Shown here: in pieces, positions 43,154 to 53,145 of the stretch | How the letters are laid out: each line of letters opens with the position of its first letter | Numbering within the stretch: position 1 is the first letter of the stretch | DNA from: Streptococcus vestibularis | GTDB taxonomy: Bacteria > Bacillota > Bacilli > Lactobacillales > Streptococcaceae | Length of the DNA: 64,000 bases | Reading direction: 5' to 3' | Assembly: GCA_010604095.1 (NCBI GenBank) | Contig: JAABLG010000003.1 | Coordinates: 124,001-188,000, forward strand | Position numbers and translations under genes: made by a program | The notes under the pieces: model-generated | What the model saw: only the letters and a program-made list of their open reading frames with translations | What the model was told of the DNA's origin: nothing | The model's database searches: none

Positions 43154-45079
43154 TTAGAAGGCACCTCCACCTCCGCCTCCTCCTCCACCAGAGAAGCCAC
43201 CACCACTAAAGCCTCCACTACCACTACTTGAGTTGATAGAAAAGTTACTTACAGTATCTGAAGCAGAAACATAATTTTGCAATGCAGTTGAATTATAGAG
43301 CATGGCAAAAGATACAGGTGAATAAGTAAAGGCATCTAAAGATGGATTGCTAAGGTGAATGTTGTAACGTTTCAGGACGTCACTAACTTTCTTGGCCTGT
43401 CCATAAAGTGTCGCATAAACTAGAATACGATTCCATAAAACAATGGATTGTAATTCTGCTTGATTAAACTGCTCGATACTCTTAATCATGTTGTTAAAAC
43501 TACGCCATTGATAATAAATATCCGAGTTTTCTGGAACAAGGCACCCGTTTGCCCGCCCATTGATTTGAAGACGATAAATAAGATGCATGGTAATAACTGG
43601 GAAGAAAATGAGTAAATATAAAAAGGATAAATTAGAGGAGAAACCAATTGAGAGAAGGAAGAAACCAATAGCAATGAGTACATAAAGAGATATAAACATT
43701 ATGTTTGCTACTGAAGATAAATGCGTTTCTGAAGGAGTCAGCTGCCTATACAGGCTTGGTAATCCGAGTTGCTTTTCTTGATTTTCGACACCTTGGGTAA
43801 CCCTTGTAGCATCTTCTAAAAACAGACTTCTAATATTTCTACCTATAGAACGAAGCTTATCTCTTTCTGTCCTATTTTTAGCTTTTTTATACTGACCTTC
43901 AATTTCACCTTCGTTGATATAGTATCGTGAGAACATATCTTTCTCTTTGACTTGACTTTGACCATCAAAGAGCATGTCAATAAAAGCTACTTCAAAATCG
44001 GCTAAACCATCACTTTTAACAAATTCAAGGATTGGCTCTCCCCTTGATTGACTAAAGGATAAATTTCCTCTATCTATAAGATCCAGTATCGTTGCTTGGA
44101 CCATATGGTTAAAGGATATTGGGTAAGTCACACTATTCAGACCACTAATGTCAAATCGTTGGTTGTAGACGTTCTGAGCAAGAACTAGAGGAGCTAGATT
44201 TTGAGGTATGTCATAGAGTCTACTATCTTTTGGAAAACGTGGTGGCCTAGTGCTTCTCAAGACTGAACTATAAAACACAATAGCTAAAACAAATAGGACG
44301 AGGAGAAGTCCTGGGAAAAGACCATAGAAAATGATGTGATAAATCTTTCTATTTCTCACAATATCATTTTCCTGTTTTAGGAATTTATCTTTAGCTGAAC
44401 TATTGATGATATTAGTGGAATTTTTAGATTTTAGACTTGGTGTCATAGGCCAATAAGCATGAAGTTCGAGTTTCCCCTTTGCAGGAAAATGATCAAACTG
44501 AATATTATAGCCTTCATCCGTCCTTTGAACCTGAGGATTTTTTTGAAAGAATCCTGCATGAGCATAAAGCTCACCCTTATTGGAATCTAAACCATCAACA
44601 GTAAAATCAACATGACCAATCGACTTATCCCAATCGGAAATCGGAAACCAATTGAGGACAGCAACATCAGAATAAAGATTTAAAATACGACTAATTTGCC
44701 AAGTAACCTTAAGAACAACTTTATCACCACTATGCCCCTGGTTGTAAACTTTCAGCTTAGTTCCATCTGATAATTCTGATGCTTCAACCCTAACATAGGG
44801 TTTGGTTTGGCCATTTACTGTCGCTGTTACCGTTGGATTACCACTAATGTAAAAACCATCTGGAACTGGCTTTGCACTACCTAATGTGACATACTGCCCA
44901 TGGTAATCACTCTCAAAATCATAAGTAATTTCCTGCGTAAATGTAGCACTACTATTATCCGAAATACTTAGATGCCCTTTGTATGAGGGGATACGGTAAC
45001 TAACGTCATCAGCTTTAACAGAAATTACGGGGACTATAAAAGCTATTAAACAACCAAGCCAAATCAAAAATTTTTTCAT
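43154..45079 (-). CDS. DUF2207 family membrane protein with glycine-rich C-terminus
   Basis: Protein of 641 residues. Signal peptide (1-24), extracytoplasmic DUF2207 domain (about 25-225), a membrane segment near 245-270, a cytoplasmic part, two more membrane segments near 455-500, then a C-terminal domain that ends in a Gly/Ser-rich tail with a run of nine glycines. This layout is common to DUF2207 proteins of Firmicutes, whose role is not established. The gene appears monocistronic. The simple-sequence tail is encoded by GGN codons at 43157-43215. Confidence 0.85.
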   Translation of the reverse strand: MKKFLIWLGCLIAFIVPVISVKADDVSYRIPSYKGHLSISDNSSATFTQEITYDFESDYHGQYVTLGSAKPVPDGFYISGNPTVTATVNGQTKPYVRVEASELSDGTKLKVYNQGHSGDKVVLKVTWQISRILNLYSDVAVLNWFPISDWDKSIGHVDFTVDGLDSNKGELYAHAGFFQKNPQVQRTDEGYNIQFDHFPAKGKLELHAYWPMTPSLKSKNSTNIINSSAKDKFLKQENDIVRNRKIYHIIFYGLFPGLLLVLFVLAIVFYSSVLRSTRPPRFPKDSRLYDIPQNLAPLVLAQNVYNQRFDISGLNSVTYPISFNHMVQATILDLIDRGNLSFSQSRGEPILEFVKSDGLADFEVAFIDMLFDGQSQVKEKDMFSRYYINEGEIEGQYKKAKNRTERDKLRSIGRNIRSLFLEDATRVTQGVENQEKQLGLPSLYRQLTPSETHLSSVANIMFISLYVLIAIGFFLLSIGFSSNLSFLYLLIFFPVITMHLIYRLQINGRANGCLVPENSDIYYQWRSFNNMIKSIEQFNQAELQSIVLWNRILVYATLYGQAKKVSDVLKRYNIHLSNPSLDAFTYSPVSFAMLYNSTALQNYVSASDTVSNFSINSSSGSGGFSGGGFSGGGGGGGGGAF

Positions 45080-45176
45080 AATCTCTCCTTACTGCTAGCC
45101 CTAAAACCAAAAGAAATGGCAATAGACAAAACCATAACAATTTCATTCGGTTTCTCAAATAAGAAGGGGCGTAAAC

Positions 45177-46445
45177 TTAGGCTTGATAAACAATCTCACC
45201 GTCACAGATAGTGTATTTGACACTTCCTGTAAGCTCTTCACCGACAAATGGTGAATTGGACGCTTTAGACTTAAAGTCTGCTGTGACCTGACGCTTTTCC
45301 TTATCTGCAAAGATCACAAGGTCAGCTGGTCCATTTTCAGCCAAATAACCGGCATCGAAACCATAAAGCTCAGATGGATTGCTGGTCATCACTTTCAATA
45401 GCTCAATTAAACTCAAATGGCCTGCATCGACCAAGTATGTCAATCCAAGAGATAGAGACGTTTCAAGTCCTGTCATCCCTGATGGGGCTTTAGTCACATC
45501 AGCCACATTCTTTTCGTCAGCATGGTGTGGCGCGTGGTCTGTGGCAATAACAGTTATCACTCCAGATTTCAATCCCTCAATAACGGCTTGACGGTCAGAT
45601 TCCAAACGAAGTGGTGGATTCATCTTGGCATTAGCACCTTTTGAAAGCAAGAGGTCTTCAGTTTTTGAGAAGTGCTGTGGTGCTACTTCCGCTGTGACTT
45701 GTGCTCCAAGTTTTTGAGCAAATTCAACCACTTTGACAGATTCAGCTTTTGACAAGTGTTGAATATGAACATGGGCTTGGGTATCATAAGCAATCATGAC
45801 ATCACGCGCAATCATACTGTACTCAGCTACACCAGTTGCTCCACAAATATGAAACTCTTTTTTAGCAATGTTTTCATTAAATCCGAGAATACCATTAAGG
45901 TCAGGGTCCTCTTCATGAAGGCTAATAAAGGTATTATTCTCTTTAGCTAACTCCATGGCCTTTTTGACAATTCCAGCATTGGTTAATGGAATACCGTCAT
46001 CTGAGAAGCCAGCAGCACCTGCTTCAAGCAAACCCTTGAAATCAGTGATGTTTTCACCATCAAAATTCTTAGTGATTGTTGCAACAGACTTCAAATGGAT
46101 ATTTTCTTTAGCTGCTGAAGTCAACACTTCCTCCAAAGTTTCCTTGTCTGAAATCGTTGGATTTGTATTAGCCATCATTACAACAGTCGTAAAGCCACCC
46201 GCCGCCGCTGCTAAGGCACCAGTATGAATATCTTCCTTGTGGGTTTGGCCTGGTTCACGGAAATGAACATGGATATCCACCAATCCAGGAGCAACCACAA
46301 GACCAGTCGCATCAATGACTTGCGCATCACCTGCGTCAATATTTTCAGCGATTTTAACGACTTTTTTACCGTCAACAAGAACATCAGCTTGCGTGTCCAA
46401 ACCTGATTTAGGGTTGACAACACGACCATTTTTAATAAGTAACAT
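45177..46445 (-). CDS. pyrC: Dihydroorotase
   Basis: Zinc amidohydrolase of 422 residues that closes carbamoyl aspartate to dihydroorotate in pyrimidine synthesis. Motifs: metal-binding HVHFREPG near residue 60, the family signature [12 protein letters not shown] near residue 305, and DDGIPL. Class I type by length and motif. It starts 19 bases after the ung stop, so ung-pyrC form an operon; I recall the same pair, with mutT, in other streptococci. No attenuator of the pyr type is visible. Confidence 0.95.
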   Translation of the reverse strand: MLLIKNGRVVNPKSGLDTQADVLVDGKKVVKIAENIDAGDAQVIDATGLVVAPGLVDIHVHFREPGQTHKEDIHTGALAAAAGGFTTVVMMANTNPTISDKETLEEVLTSAAKENIHLKSVATITKNFDGENITDFKGLLEAGAAGFSDDGIPLTNAGIVKKAMELAKENNTFISLHEEDPDLNGILGFNENIAKKEFHICGATGVAEYSMIARDVMIAYDTQAHVHIQHLSKAESVKVVEFAQKLGAQVTAEVAPQHFSKTEDLLLSKGANAKMNPPLRLESDRQAVIEGLKSGVITVIATDHAPHHADEKNVADVTKAPSGMTGLETSLSLGLTYLVDAGHLSLIELLKVMTSNPSELYGFDAGYLAENGPADLVIFADKEKRQVTADFKSKASNSPFVGEELTGSVKYTICDGEIVYQA

Positions 46446-46464
46446 AATCTTCCAACTTTCTATT

Positions 46465-47118
46465 TTACTTCAACCAATCAATTGGGGATTGGCCTTGAGA
46501 GACAAGGTAGGCATTAGCTTTTGAAAAAGGCTTACTACCAAAGAAACCACGATAGGCCGACAAGGGACTCGGGTGGGCACTTTCAATAATGGCATGCTTA
46601 GGATTAGTCACTAGAGACTTCTTCTTACGAGCATAGCCGCCCCAAAGTATAAAGACAACAGGACTATCTTTTTGATTGAGGACCTTGATAACAGCATCTG
46701 TAAAAGGTTCCCAAACCTGACCGGCATGCCCATTGGCCTGACCTGCTGGAACTGTCAGACAGGCATTAAGTAATAGCACTCCCTGCTTGGCCCAGCTTGT
46801 TAAATCATGATGCGTTCTAGGCCCAAGATCCTCTCCCAATTCTTTGAGAATATTAACCAAAGAAGGTGGGGCTGGAATCGTCTCAGGCACTGAAAATGAC
46901 AAGCCTTGAGCCTGATTAGGACCATGATAAGGGTCCTGTCCAAGGATAACCACCCGAACCTCTTCGAAAGGAGTCTCTAACAAAGCATTAAACACCTTGT
47001 CACGTGGGGGATAAACGATTCCCTGGCTATAAACCTGGTCTATAAACTGATTTATCTTTGAAAAATAATGGTCCGGCAAAGCTTCTTTCAAAAGCCTATG
47101 CCATGTCGAATGTTCCAT
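46465..47118 (-). CDS. ung: Uracil-DNA glycosylase
   Basis: Family 1 uracil-DNA glycosylase, 217 residues, excises uracil from DNA. Motif [20 protein letters not shown] with the catalytic Asp (about residues 61-79) and motif [14 protein letters not shown] with the DNA-intercalating loop near residue 186 are both intact. It is the first gene of the ung-pyrC operon. Confidence 0.97.
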   Translation of the reverse strand: MEHSTWHRLLKEALPDHYFSKINQFIDQVYSQGIVYPPRDKVFNALLETPFEEVRVVILGQDPYHGPNQAQGLSFSVPETIPAPPSLVNILKELGEDLGPRTHHDLTSWAKQGVLLLNACLTVPAGQANGHAGQVWEPFTDAVIKVLNQKDSPVVFILWGGYARKKKSLVTNPKHAIIESAHPSPLSAYRGFFGSKPFSKANAYLVSQGQSPIDWLK

Positions 47119-47291
47119 AAAAACCTCTTTTTTAGACTGTTTTATCCCCTAAATTATACCATAAATGTGTAGGGAATATTCGGAAAATACTGAAAAAGGC
47201 TGACTCACTGCATTCTCCTTCTGACTCTCATTTTAAAATCGAACAAGCATGACGATAAAAACAATACAACCTTTAATAAGCTATCATTTTA

Positions 47292-47300
47292 TGCTATAAT
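47292..47300 (+). promoter_or_regulatory. Extended -10 promoter of the cation efflux gene
   Basis: TG-C-TATAAT at 47292-47300, with GGGT as a weak ribosome site before the ATG at 47333. I see no metal riboswitch or metalloregulator box in 47119-47332. Confidence 0.6.
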
Positions 47301-47332
47301 AAACACTTGTATTTAAACAAAAGGGTAATTCT

Positions 47333-48529
47333 ATGACGACGTATGAAAACTTACGGGCGGCGAGGCGAGGTCCCATCGTTAGTATCGTAGCCTACATGCT
47401 CCTAACAATAGCGAAACTTCTCGCTGGACACTTTTTAAACTCTAGCTCTTTGATAGCTGATGGTTTCAACAACTTGTCAGATATCTTAGGAAATGTAGCT
47501 CTCCTCATTGGACTACACCTGGCTAGTCAACCAGCCGATTCAGACCACAGGTTTGGCCATTGGAAGATTGAAGACTTATCAAGCTTAATCACCTCCTTCA
47601 TCATGTTTGTAGTGGGCTTCCAAGTCCTTATCCAAACAGTCCGAAAGGTTTTTCTAAGAATTGAAACTGTAGTTGATCCTCTTGGTGCTACCGTTGGAGT
47701 CCTCTCTGCCATCGTCATGTGTGGCGTCTACTTTTACAATAAGAGTCTTGCCAAAAAACTGAAGTCCAGCGCCCTCATTGCGGCTGCTAAAGACAATCTC
47801 TCTGATGCTGTGACTTCTATCGGAACCTCAATTGCCATCATCGCAGCATCTTTCAACCTTACCATCATTGACTATATTACTGCCATTATCATCACTTTTT
47901 TCATCCTAAAGACAGCCTATGATATCTTCATGGAAGCAACCTTTAGTTTATCAGATGGTTTCGATGAGAAAAATCTTAAGGCCTATGAAAAAGCCATTCT
48001 GGAGATTCCTAAAGTTACCAAAGTTAAAAAGCAACGTGGCCGTTCCTATGGGAGTAACATCTACCTTGACATTGTTGTTGAAATGAACCCCGACCTCTCT
48101 GTTTACGAGAGTCATGCCATCACTGAACAAATCGAAAAAGTCCTCAGCAAGCGTTTCTCTGTCTACGACACTGATGTCCATGTCGAACCAGCTGCAATTC
48201 CTGAGGATGAGATTTATGGCAATGTCTTCCATAAACTCTCTCGAAATGAAAAGATATTTCTATCAAAAATTCCTGACTATGAAAATCTTTTAGCCCCTGA
48301 TTTCTACTTGATTGATGAAAATGGACATCATCACAACCGCCAAGAAGTCATTGCTAACCAACAACCGCTCCTCAACAATTATAAAGACTTTAAGATGACA
48401 TCCGTAAGTCAAAAAACCAAATTAATTAGTTACGAATTGGAGGGAAATTTCCATACCAGTATCTGGCGTCGAAATGAGACATGGTTTATGATTTACCATC
48501 AAGTAACAACCATAAAAAATGACAAGTAA
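47333..48529 (+). CDS. Cation diffusion facilitator family efflux protein (MntE/FieF-like)
   Basis: Metal/proton antiporter of 398 residues. Residues 1-210 hold six membrane helices with the first metal-site motif (SSLIADGFNNLSDI, Asp pairs) and the second (AAKDNLSDAVTSI). The cytoplasmic dimerisation domain (about 210-285) has HVEP-type ligands (DVHVEPA). About 100 extra residues follow, with an aromatic-rich end (FHTSIWRRNETWFMIYHQV) resembling a small NTF2/SnoaL-like domain; this resemblance is by eye only. Length and metal-site residues suggest the streptococcal manganese exporter MntE, but specificity is not proven, so I give no symbol. Confidence 0.85.
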   Translation: MTTYENLRAARRGPIVSIVAYMLLTIAKLLAGHFLNSSSLIADGFNNLSDILGNVALLIGLHLASQPADSDHRFGHWKIEDLSSLITSFIMFVVGFQVLIQTVRKVFLRIETVVDPLGATVGVLSAIVMCGVYFYNKSLAKKLKSSALIAAAKDNLSDAVTSIGTSIAIIAASFNLTIIDYITAIIITFFILKTAYDIFMEATFSLSDGFDEKNLKAYEKAILEIPKVTKVKKQRGRSYGSNIYLDIVVEMNPDLSVYESHAITEQIEKVLSKRFSVYDTDVHVEPAAIPEDEIYGNVFHKLSRNEKIFLSKIPDYENLLAPDFYLIDENGHHHNRQEVIANQQPLLNNYKDFKMTSVSQKTKLISYELEGNFHTSIWRRNETWFMIYHQVTTIKNDK

Positions 48530-48551
48530 CGAGCAAATAGCTCGTTTTTTT
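48528..48551 (+). terminator. Terminator of the cation efflux gene
   Basis: AACGAGC / GCTCGTT stem followed by five further Ts, starting in the stop codon. Confidence 0.88.
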
Positions 48552-48639
48552 CTTGTCCCAGCATTATTGACTACAACATTCAATAGATTCTAAAAATTGC
48601 ATTAAATTCTCCAAAGATGCTAAAAGACTAGGTTTTATA

Positions 48640-48648
48640 TGGTATAAT
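48640..48648 (+). promoter_or_regulatory. Extended -10 promoter of the D,D-carboxypeptidase gene
   Basis: TG-G-TATAAT at 48640-48648, leaving a leader of about 110 bases. The leader contains a partial stem, TGAGG (48717-48721) against CCTCA (48743-48747). Confidence 0.6.
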
Positions 48649-48768
48649 GGGAATAATAGTCACTATCAAATAAGAAAATTTCAGTTTGAGTGACATGCTT
48701 TTACTATTATTGAATGTGAGGAGGTTCTTGCTAAGTCAGAGCCTCATAGATAATAAAGGAGACACATT

Positions 48769-50115
48769 ATGAAAAAGAAAATTGTTGCCATCCTTTTAAC
48801 AGCTTGTCTGGCTCTAGCACCAAGTTTGTCTAGTGCTGACGAGTTAATGGATATCACACATGCCGCTGGCTATACTGAAGCTACGGAGGCCTATCGTCCT
48901 AAGTCCACTCTCCTAATTGATGGAAATACTGGTGACGTCCTCTGGGAAGAAAACGCTGATGAAGTCCGTGACCCTGCCTCTATGTCCAAGGCTATGACGC
49001 TTTATCTGGTCTTTGAAGCTATGTCTAAAGGTGAGATTTCAGAAGATACTGTCATCACAGCTACTCCTACCGATCAAGCTATAGCTGAGATCTATGAAAT
49101 TTCCAATAATAAGATTGTCGCTGGTGTCCAATATACCGTTTCAGAACTCATTACCATGACTGCTGTGCCGTCTTCAAACGTTACAACCGTAATGTTAGCC
49201 AATTATCTGACCAATAATGATCCAGATAAATGGATTGATAAGATGAATGAGAAGTCTAAAGAGCTGGGAATGACCCATACCAAATGGTACAATGCTTCTG
49301 GCGCTGTTGCTGTTGCCTTCAAAGGCTACTACAACCCCCAACGCTATGATATCAACCAAACCAACCAGACGACTGCACGTGATTTGGCCATCATGACCTA
49401 TAACTTTATCAAGAAATATCCGAAAATTCTCAATTACACCGACAAACCAGTTGTAACGGTTAAAAAAGGAACACCTTATGAGGAAACTTTCGAAACCTAC
49501 AACTACTCTATTCCTGGTGCTAAATACGGTATTGAGGGAGTTGATGGTTTGAAGACAGGTTCTAGTCCAGAAGGTGCCTTCAACTATATTGATACCATCA
49601 AGCGTGGCGATCAGCGTATGATTGCTGTCATCATGGGTTCTGGTGACTGGTCTGACCAAACAGGGGAAGAAATTCGCCATACGTTTGGGAATGCTCTTGT
49701 TGAGAAAATGTACAAAGACTTCTCTTACAAGAAAGTTTTAAGTAAAGGCGAGCAAAAAATTGACGGTAAAAAATATGATGTCGCAAAAGATGTCTATGCC
49801 ACTGTTAAAAAAGGCCAAGAACCTAAAATCTCTGTCAAAGATGACCAAATTGTGGTTGATAATGGCCTAAAAACAGTCTCACCTAAAATCAAAGCTACTT
49901 CGGTTAAGGCTACTAAAGTTAAAGGCTGGTTCGATTTTGGAAGTAACCAAAAGGGTAATGCAACCACTAATACTAAAGGAAGTAACAGACTACCTGTTTA
50001 TTTCTGGTTCTTATGCCTTGTCCCAGTTGGACTTCTATACTTGATTTATCTTAACGAAAAAGGCCATCGACAAAAAGTCAAAGAACGCAAACAAGCTCGA
50101 CAATCTAACAAGTAA
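48769..50115 (+). CDS. dacA: D-alanyl-D-alanine carboxypeptidase (PBP3/DacA)
   Basis: Low-molecular-weight penicillin-binding protein of 448 residues that trims the terminal D-Ala from peptidoglycan stem peptides. Signal peptide (1-23), then an S11 peptidase domain with all three motifs: SMSK nucleophile (about 69-72), SSN (about 131-133) and KTG (about 262-264). A C-terminal PBP5-type beta domain follows, then a membrane segment (FWFLCLVPVGLLYLIYL) with a basic tail. AAAGGAG precedes the ATG. It is monocistronic, with its own promoter and terminator. Confidence 0.95.
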   Translation: MKKKIVAILLTACLALAPSLSSADELMDITHAAGYTEATEAYRPKSTLLIDGNTGDVLWEENADEVRDPASMSKAMTLYLVFEAMSKGEISEDTVITATPTDQAIAEIYEISNNKIVAGVQYTVSELITMTAVPSSNVTTVMLANYLTNNDPDKWIDKMNEKSKELGMTHTKWYNASGAVAVAFKGYYNPQRYDINQTNQTTARDLAIMTYNFIKKYPKILNYTDKPVVTVKKGTPYEETFETYNYSIPGAKYGIEGVDGLKTGSSPEGAFNYIDTIKRGDQRMIAVIMGSGDWSDQTGEEIRHTFGNALVEKMYKDFSYKKVLSKGEQKIDGKKYDVAKDVYATVKKGQEPKISVKDDQIVVDNGLKTVSPKIKATSVKATKVKGWFDFGSNQKGNATTNTKGSNRLPVYFWFLCLVPVGLLYLIYLNEKGHRQKVKERKQARQSNK

Positions 50116-50144
50116 AAAAAAACGTGCGCAATGGCACGTTTTTT
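50116..50144. terminator. Bidirectional terminator between dacA and the patatin-like gene
   Basis: AAAAACGTGC / GCACGTTTTTT stem. It overlaps the 3' end of the minus-strand patatin-like gene and can serve both. Confidence 0.85.
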
Positions 50145-50994
50145 ACTTGTCTTGAAGAAAGGTTTTGAGATCATCAATATTGGTTCGCATTTGTTTCAGT
50201 CCTTCTTGATAGATGGCTTCAAACTTTTCTGGATCTTTTTCTAAACGCCCGACTTTAAGTGCATGTTCAGGACGAATGGCATACAGTTTTCCAGATGTTT
50301 CCAAAGCCTCAATTTTCTCAATGCTCTTATTGTAGTGAAGATGGCGGCTTGAAGCAACTTTCACAAATTCCGGGTATTTTCGATAAAAAATCTTGTAGAG
50401 TCTCTTACTGGTTTTAGAAGGCTGTTTACGATAGCCCTTAGGACGAGTCAGAATGACAATAAGCTTATCAAAGCCTAAGTTTTCCATAAAACCAACAGGA
50501 AGACTGTCAGAAAGGCCACCATCCATATAACGCTTACCCTTGTAGTCTACAATCTCAGAAACCAAGGGGAGGGCGGAACTGGCACGAAGGGCTTCCATCT
50601 GTTCAAAGACATGGTCAATCTTGATATAGTCTGGCTTACCTGTCTCAATATCTGTAGTAACCACATAGAAAGGAACCCCTGACTCAGCAAAAGCCTCCTG
50701 ATCAAAAACATCTAGTTCCATTGGCACCTTATAGTAGGAAAATTCCTTATTAACAAAGTTACCAGTTGTTAACCAGGACCAGAAACTCATGTAACGCCGG
50801 TCTCCCATAAAACGCTTGTTATAGCGCAATGCCCTCTTAGGTTGATTGGACAAGTAATTGACACCAAAAAGCGCCCCTGCAGACACTGAAACTACCCCAT
50901 CAACCTTGATACCAGCCTCTAAAAAGGCATCTAAAACACCAGCTGTATACAGGCCACGCATGCCTCCACCTTCCAGGATTAAACCTACCCTCAT
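50143..50994 (-). CDS. Patatin-like phospholipase family protein
   Basis: Serine acyl hydrolase of 283 residues, YjjU/RssA-like. Oxyanion-hole motif EGGGMRG near residue 9, nucleophile elbow SVSAG (G-x-S-x-G type with V-S-V-S-A-G) near residue 39, and catalytic Asp in DGGLSDSLP near residue 157. There is no signal peptide, so it is intracellular. Its ATG overlaps the stop of the upstream SGNH hydrolase by four bases, so the two esterase-like enzymes are coupled. Substrate unknown. Confidence 0.88.
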   Translation of the reverse strand: MRVGLILEGGGMRGLYTAGVLDAFLEAGIKVDGVVSVSAGALFGVNYLSNQPKRALRYNKRFMGDRRYMSFWSWLTTGNFVNKEFSYYKVPMELDVFDQEAFAESGVPFYVVTTDIETGKPDYIKIDHVFEQMEALRASSALPLVSEIVDYKGKRYMDGGLSDSLPVGFMENLGFDKLIVILTRPKGYRKQPSKTSKRLYKIFYRKYPEFVKVASSRHLHYNKSIEKIEALETSGKLYAIRPEHALKVGRLEKDPEKFEAIYQEGLKQMRTNIDDLKTFLQDK

Positions 50995-51611
50995 TCTAAA
51001 ATCTCCTTTATGATTGGTTCAGCTATGGCTTGATAACCTAATGGGGTTAAATGAAGACCATCAGTTGTATATTTCTCATCTAACTGACTTTGATCATCCA
51101 CTAGATAGTCAAAAAGGTCCACATAGGTCACACCAGGAAGAACCGCAAGTTCTTGATTGAGCTCAGAAACCGTTGTATTATTCCTTACTTTTACCTTTGA
51201 GCGATGCTCTGACCTTTCACTGACTGGAAAGACACTCAGCAAATAAATCTCTGTTGAAAGTGATTCTTGACGAACTGCCATAACCATATCCGAAATACGA
51301 TTGACGATATCTCGAATAGGATAGCCTCGTCCAATGTCGTTAATACCAATCAAGATGATTAATTTATCAGGCTCTAAATCTAAAACCTGCTCTTTAAGAT
51401 GCTCTAAGAGCCAAACGGAATCTGTTCCTGCAATTCCACGATTAATCAAAGGGAGGTCTCTTCCTAAATATTTTTTCAAGGAAAAAAATTCTGTAATCGA
51501 GTCTCCAGCAAACACAATTTGACCCTTGCCAAGTTTTTGATTGTCACTCACAAATTTAGCTAATCGTTCTTCTTGATAAGTCGAAAGCTCAGGTCTTGTT
51601 GATTCTATCAT
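50991..51611 (-). CDS. SGNH/GDSL-type hydrolase
   Basis: Small esterase-like protein of 206 residues. Block I has the nucleophile in FAGDSITEFF (about 36-45), block II a Gly in NRGIAGTDSV, block III the Asn in IGINDIG, and block V the Asp/His pair in DGLHLTPLG. It is most like the GDSL lipase/acylhydrolase proteins of Gram-positive bacteria, cytoplasmic by lack of a signal. It heads a two-gene operon with the patatin-like gene. Substrate unknown; a platelet-activating-factor acetylhydrolase-like subgroup is another possible label. Confidence 0.88.
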   Translation of the reverse strand: MIESTRPELSTYQEERLAKFVSDNQKLGKGQIVFAGDSITEFFSLKKYLGRDLPLINRGIAGTDSVWLLEHLKEQVLDLEPDKLIILIGINDIGRGYPIRDIVNRISDMVMAVRQESLSTEIYLLSVFPVSERSEHRSKVKVRNNTTVSELNQELAVLPGVTYVDLFDYLVDDQSQLDEKYTTDGLHLTPLGYQAIAEPIIKEILE

Positions 51612-51713
51612 ATCTCACACCTTATCCTTAACACATTTATAAATTCTTAATTTCTGCACGTAAGCAATACTTCCACTATTTCTTCGAAAAGATAGGAAAA
51701 TCTTGATAGTTTT

Positions 51714-51722
51714 ATTCTAGCA
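51714..51722 (-). promoter_or_regulatory. Putative extended -10 promoter of the hydrolase pair
   Basis: Minus-strand TG-C-TAGAAT about 105 bases upstream of the SGNH hydrolase start. The gap 51612-51930 (319 bases) is AT-rich; besides this and the terminator at 51909-51926 I see no gene or conserved element in it. Confidence 0.4.
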
Positions 51723-51908
51723 TTTTTTTGAAAATTGTGTGAATCAGATAAGAAAATCCATTATATATAAATAGTATCTAAATACTAGTAATTCTATTAA
51801 TAAGATCAAACACCATTTATATAAATGTAGTATCGTAATACTCTATAACATAGACGCTCCAACACAACTATCCTTGTTGCTGACGATGTTTAGTCAAGCG
51901 TATCAAAA

Positions 51909-51926
51909 AACAGACCATAGTCTGTT
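51909..51926 (-). terminator. Terminator of the AI-2E family gene
   Basis: Minus-strand AACAGAC / GTCTGTT stem with a four-base loop, followed by TTTT, just past the stop codon. Confidence 0.85.
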
Positions 51927-51930
51927 TCAC

Positions 51931-53067
51931 TTAATATTTAGTTTCAAGCGACTTAGCTGTCTTGTCCTGTTCACGTTTAACCACATTGTCCTTAACAATC
52001 TGATAAAGAGTCGCAGCTACTGGCACAGAAACCAGCATACCTAGGATGCCACCTAAGGCTGATCCGATGGTGATGGCGAAGATAACCCATATACCAGGCA
52101 GACCAGTAGAACCACCAACAACATACGGATAGATGAGATTTCCCTCGAACTGTTGCAATATAACCACATAAGCAATAAACAAAAGTGCCAAAGTCACTGA
52201 ATGAGTCATAATCAAAATGGTACCAATCGTCACACCAATGTAGGCTCCCACAACTGGAATCATAGCTGAGAATCCAATCAAGATAGAGATGGTCGCAGCA
52301 TATGGGAAATCAAAGATACGCATCCCAATATAACATAAAGTCCCCAAAATACATGCCTCAAGAGACTGATAAACAAAGAAATTACGGAAACGATTATTGA
52401 GAATCCCAACGACATAATGGAACGTCTTACCAAAACGACCTAAATAAACCTCTACCAAGCGATTGACCTGATTACCAAGTTTTTCTTTGCCAGCCAAGAC
52501 ATAGCAAGAAAAGACGATACTGATAAAGAGGTTAATCAAGGTTGACGGTAAACTCGTTAATGACGTCAAGAAGCTCGTCAAACCATTCATAATCTGTTGA
52601 AGTAATTGAGCACTGTAAGTATTAATCAGCTCTCTAACCTGAGTCACACCACCAAAGTCTTGAATAACTTTTTGCAAAGACTTATTTTTAAGTAACCAAT
52701 TAATCAGGTTATTAATAGCCGATCTATCTTGACTAATCAGTGTATTGATACTATCAATCAAATCTGGAAGAACGGTAAAGACTACCCAGGTAAAGACTAA
52801 ACCAATGGTCGCAAAGGCTAAAAGCAAAGAAATGGGGCGTTTGATTTTATGGGTAAAAGCAAAAGGAACAAGCTTGACTAGCCATTTTTCATAAAAAGAC
52901 ATCAAGATATTGACCACAAAAGCTATTCCTGCTCCTACCAAGAAGGGCTGGCTGGCAACAAAAATCGTGTTACAAATTGAAACAACTGTTTCCCAGTAAG
53001 TGTATATCAAAAAACAACTGAAAAAAAGGACAGCCAACCAAATAAATTGATTTTTTGTAAACTTCAT
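51931..53067 (-). CDS. AI-2E family transporter (TqsA/YdbI-like permease)
   Basis: Integral membrane protein of 378 residues with about eight hydrophobic segments and the long central amphipathic region of this family. The C-terminal conserved part is visible (AYIGVTIGTILIM, VILQQFEGNLIYPYVVG). Family members have been linked to export of autoinducer-2 or to sodium/proton exchange, so the substrate is open. The gene is apparently monocistronic, with a terminator. No luxS lies in the window. Confidence 0.9.
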   Translation of the reverse strand: MKFTKNQFIWLAVLFFSCFLIYTYWETVVSICNTIFVASQPFLVGAGIAFVVNILMSFYEKWLVKLVPFAFTHKIKRPISLLLAFATIGLVFTWVVFTVLPDLIDSINTLISQDRSAINNLINWLLKNKSLQKVIQDFGGVTQVRELINTYSAQLLQQIMNGLTSFLTSLTSLPSTLINLFISIVFSCYVLAGKEKLGNQVNRLVEVYLGRFGKTFHYVVGILNNRFRNFFVYQSLEACILGTLCYIGMRIFDFPYAATISILIGFSAMIPVVGAYIGVTIGTILIMTHSVTLALLFIAYVVILQQFEGNLIYPYVVGGSTGLPGIWVIFAITIGSALGGILGMLVSVPVAATLYQIVKDNVVKREQDKTAKSLETKY

Positions 53068-53145
53068 AGATACTCCAAAATTTAAGATACCCTTTCATTA
53101 TACACTAAGAAAGGGCATCTTACTATCTTTGACATGAGAAAGCTT

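Noticed and set aside
43157..43215. Gly-rich simple sequence as a phase-variable repeat
   Set aside because: The codons vary (mixed GGN with Ser and Phe), so there is no uniform short DNA repeat prone to slippage.
47119..47332. Manganese riboswitch upstream of the cation efflux gene
   Set aside because: No yybP-ykoY-type conserved loops seen; the promoter leaves a leader of only about 25 bases.
48649..48768. Possible riboswitch in the dacA leader
   Set aside because: Only a short imperfect stem is visible; no known aptamer core is recognisable.
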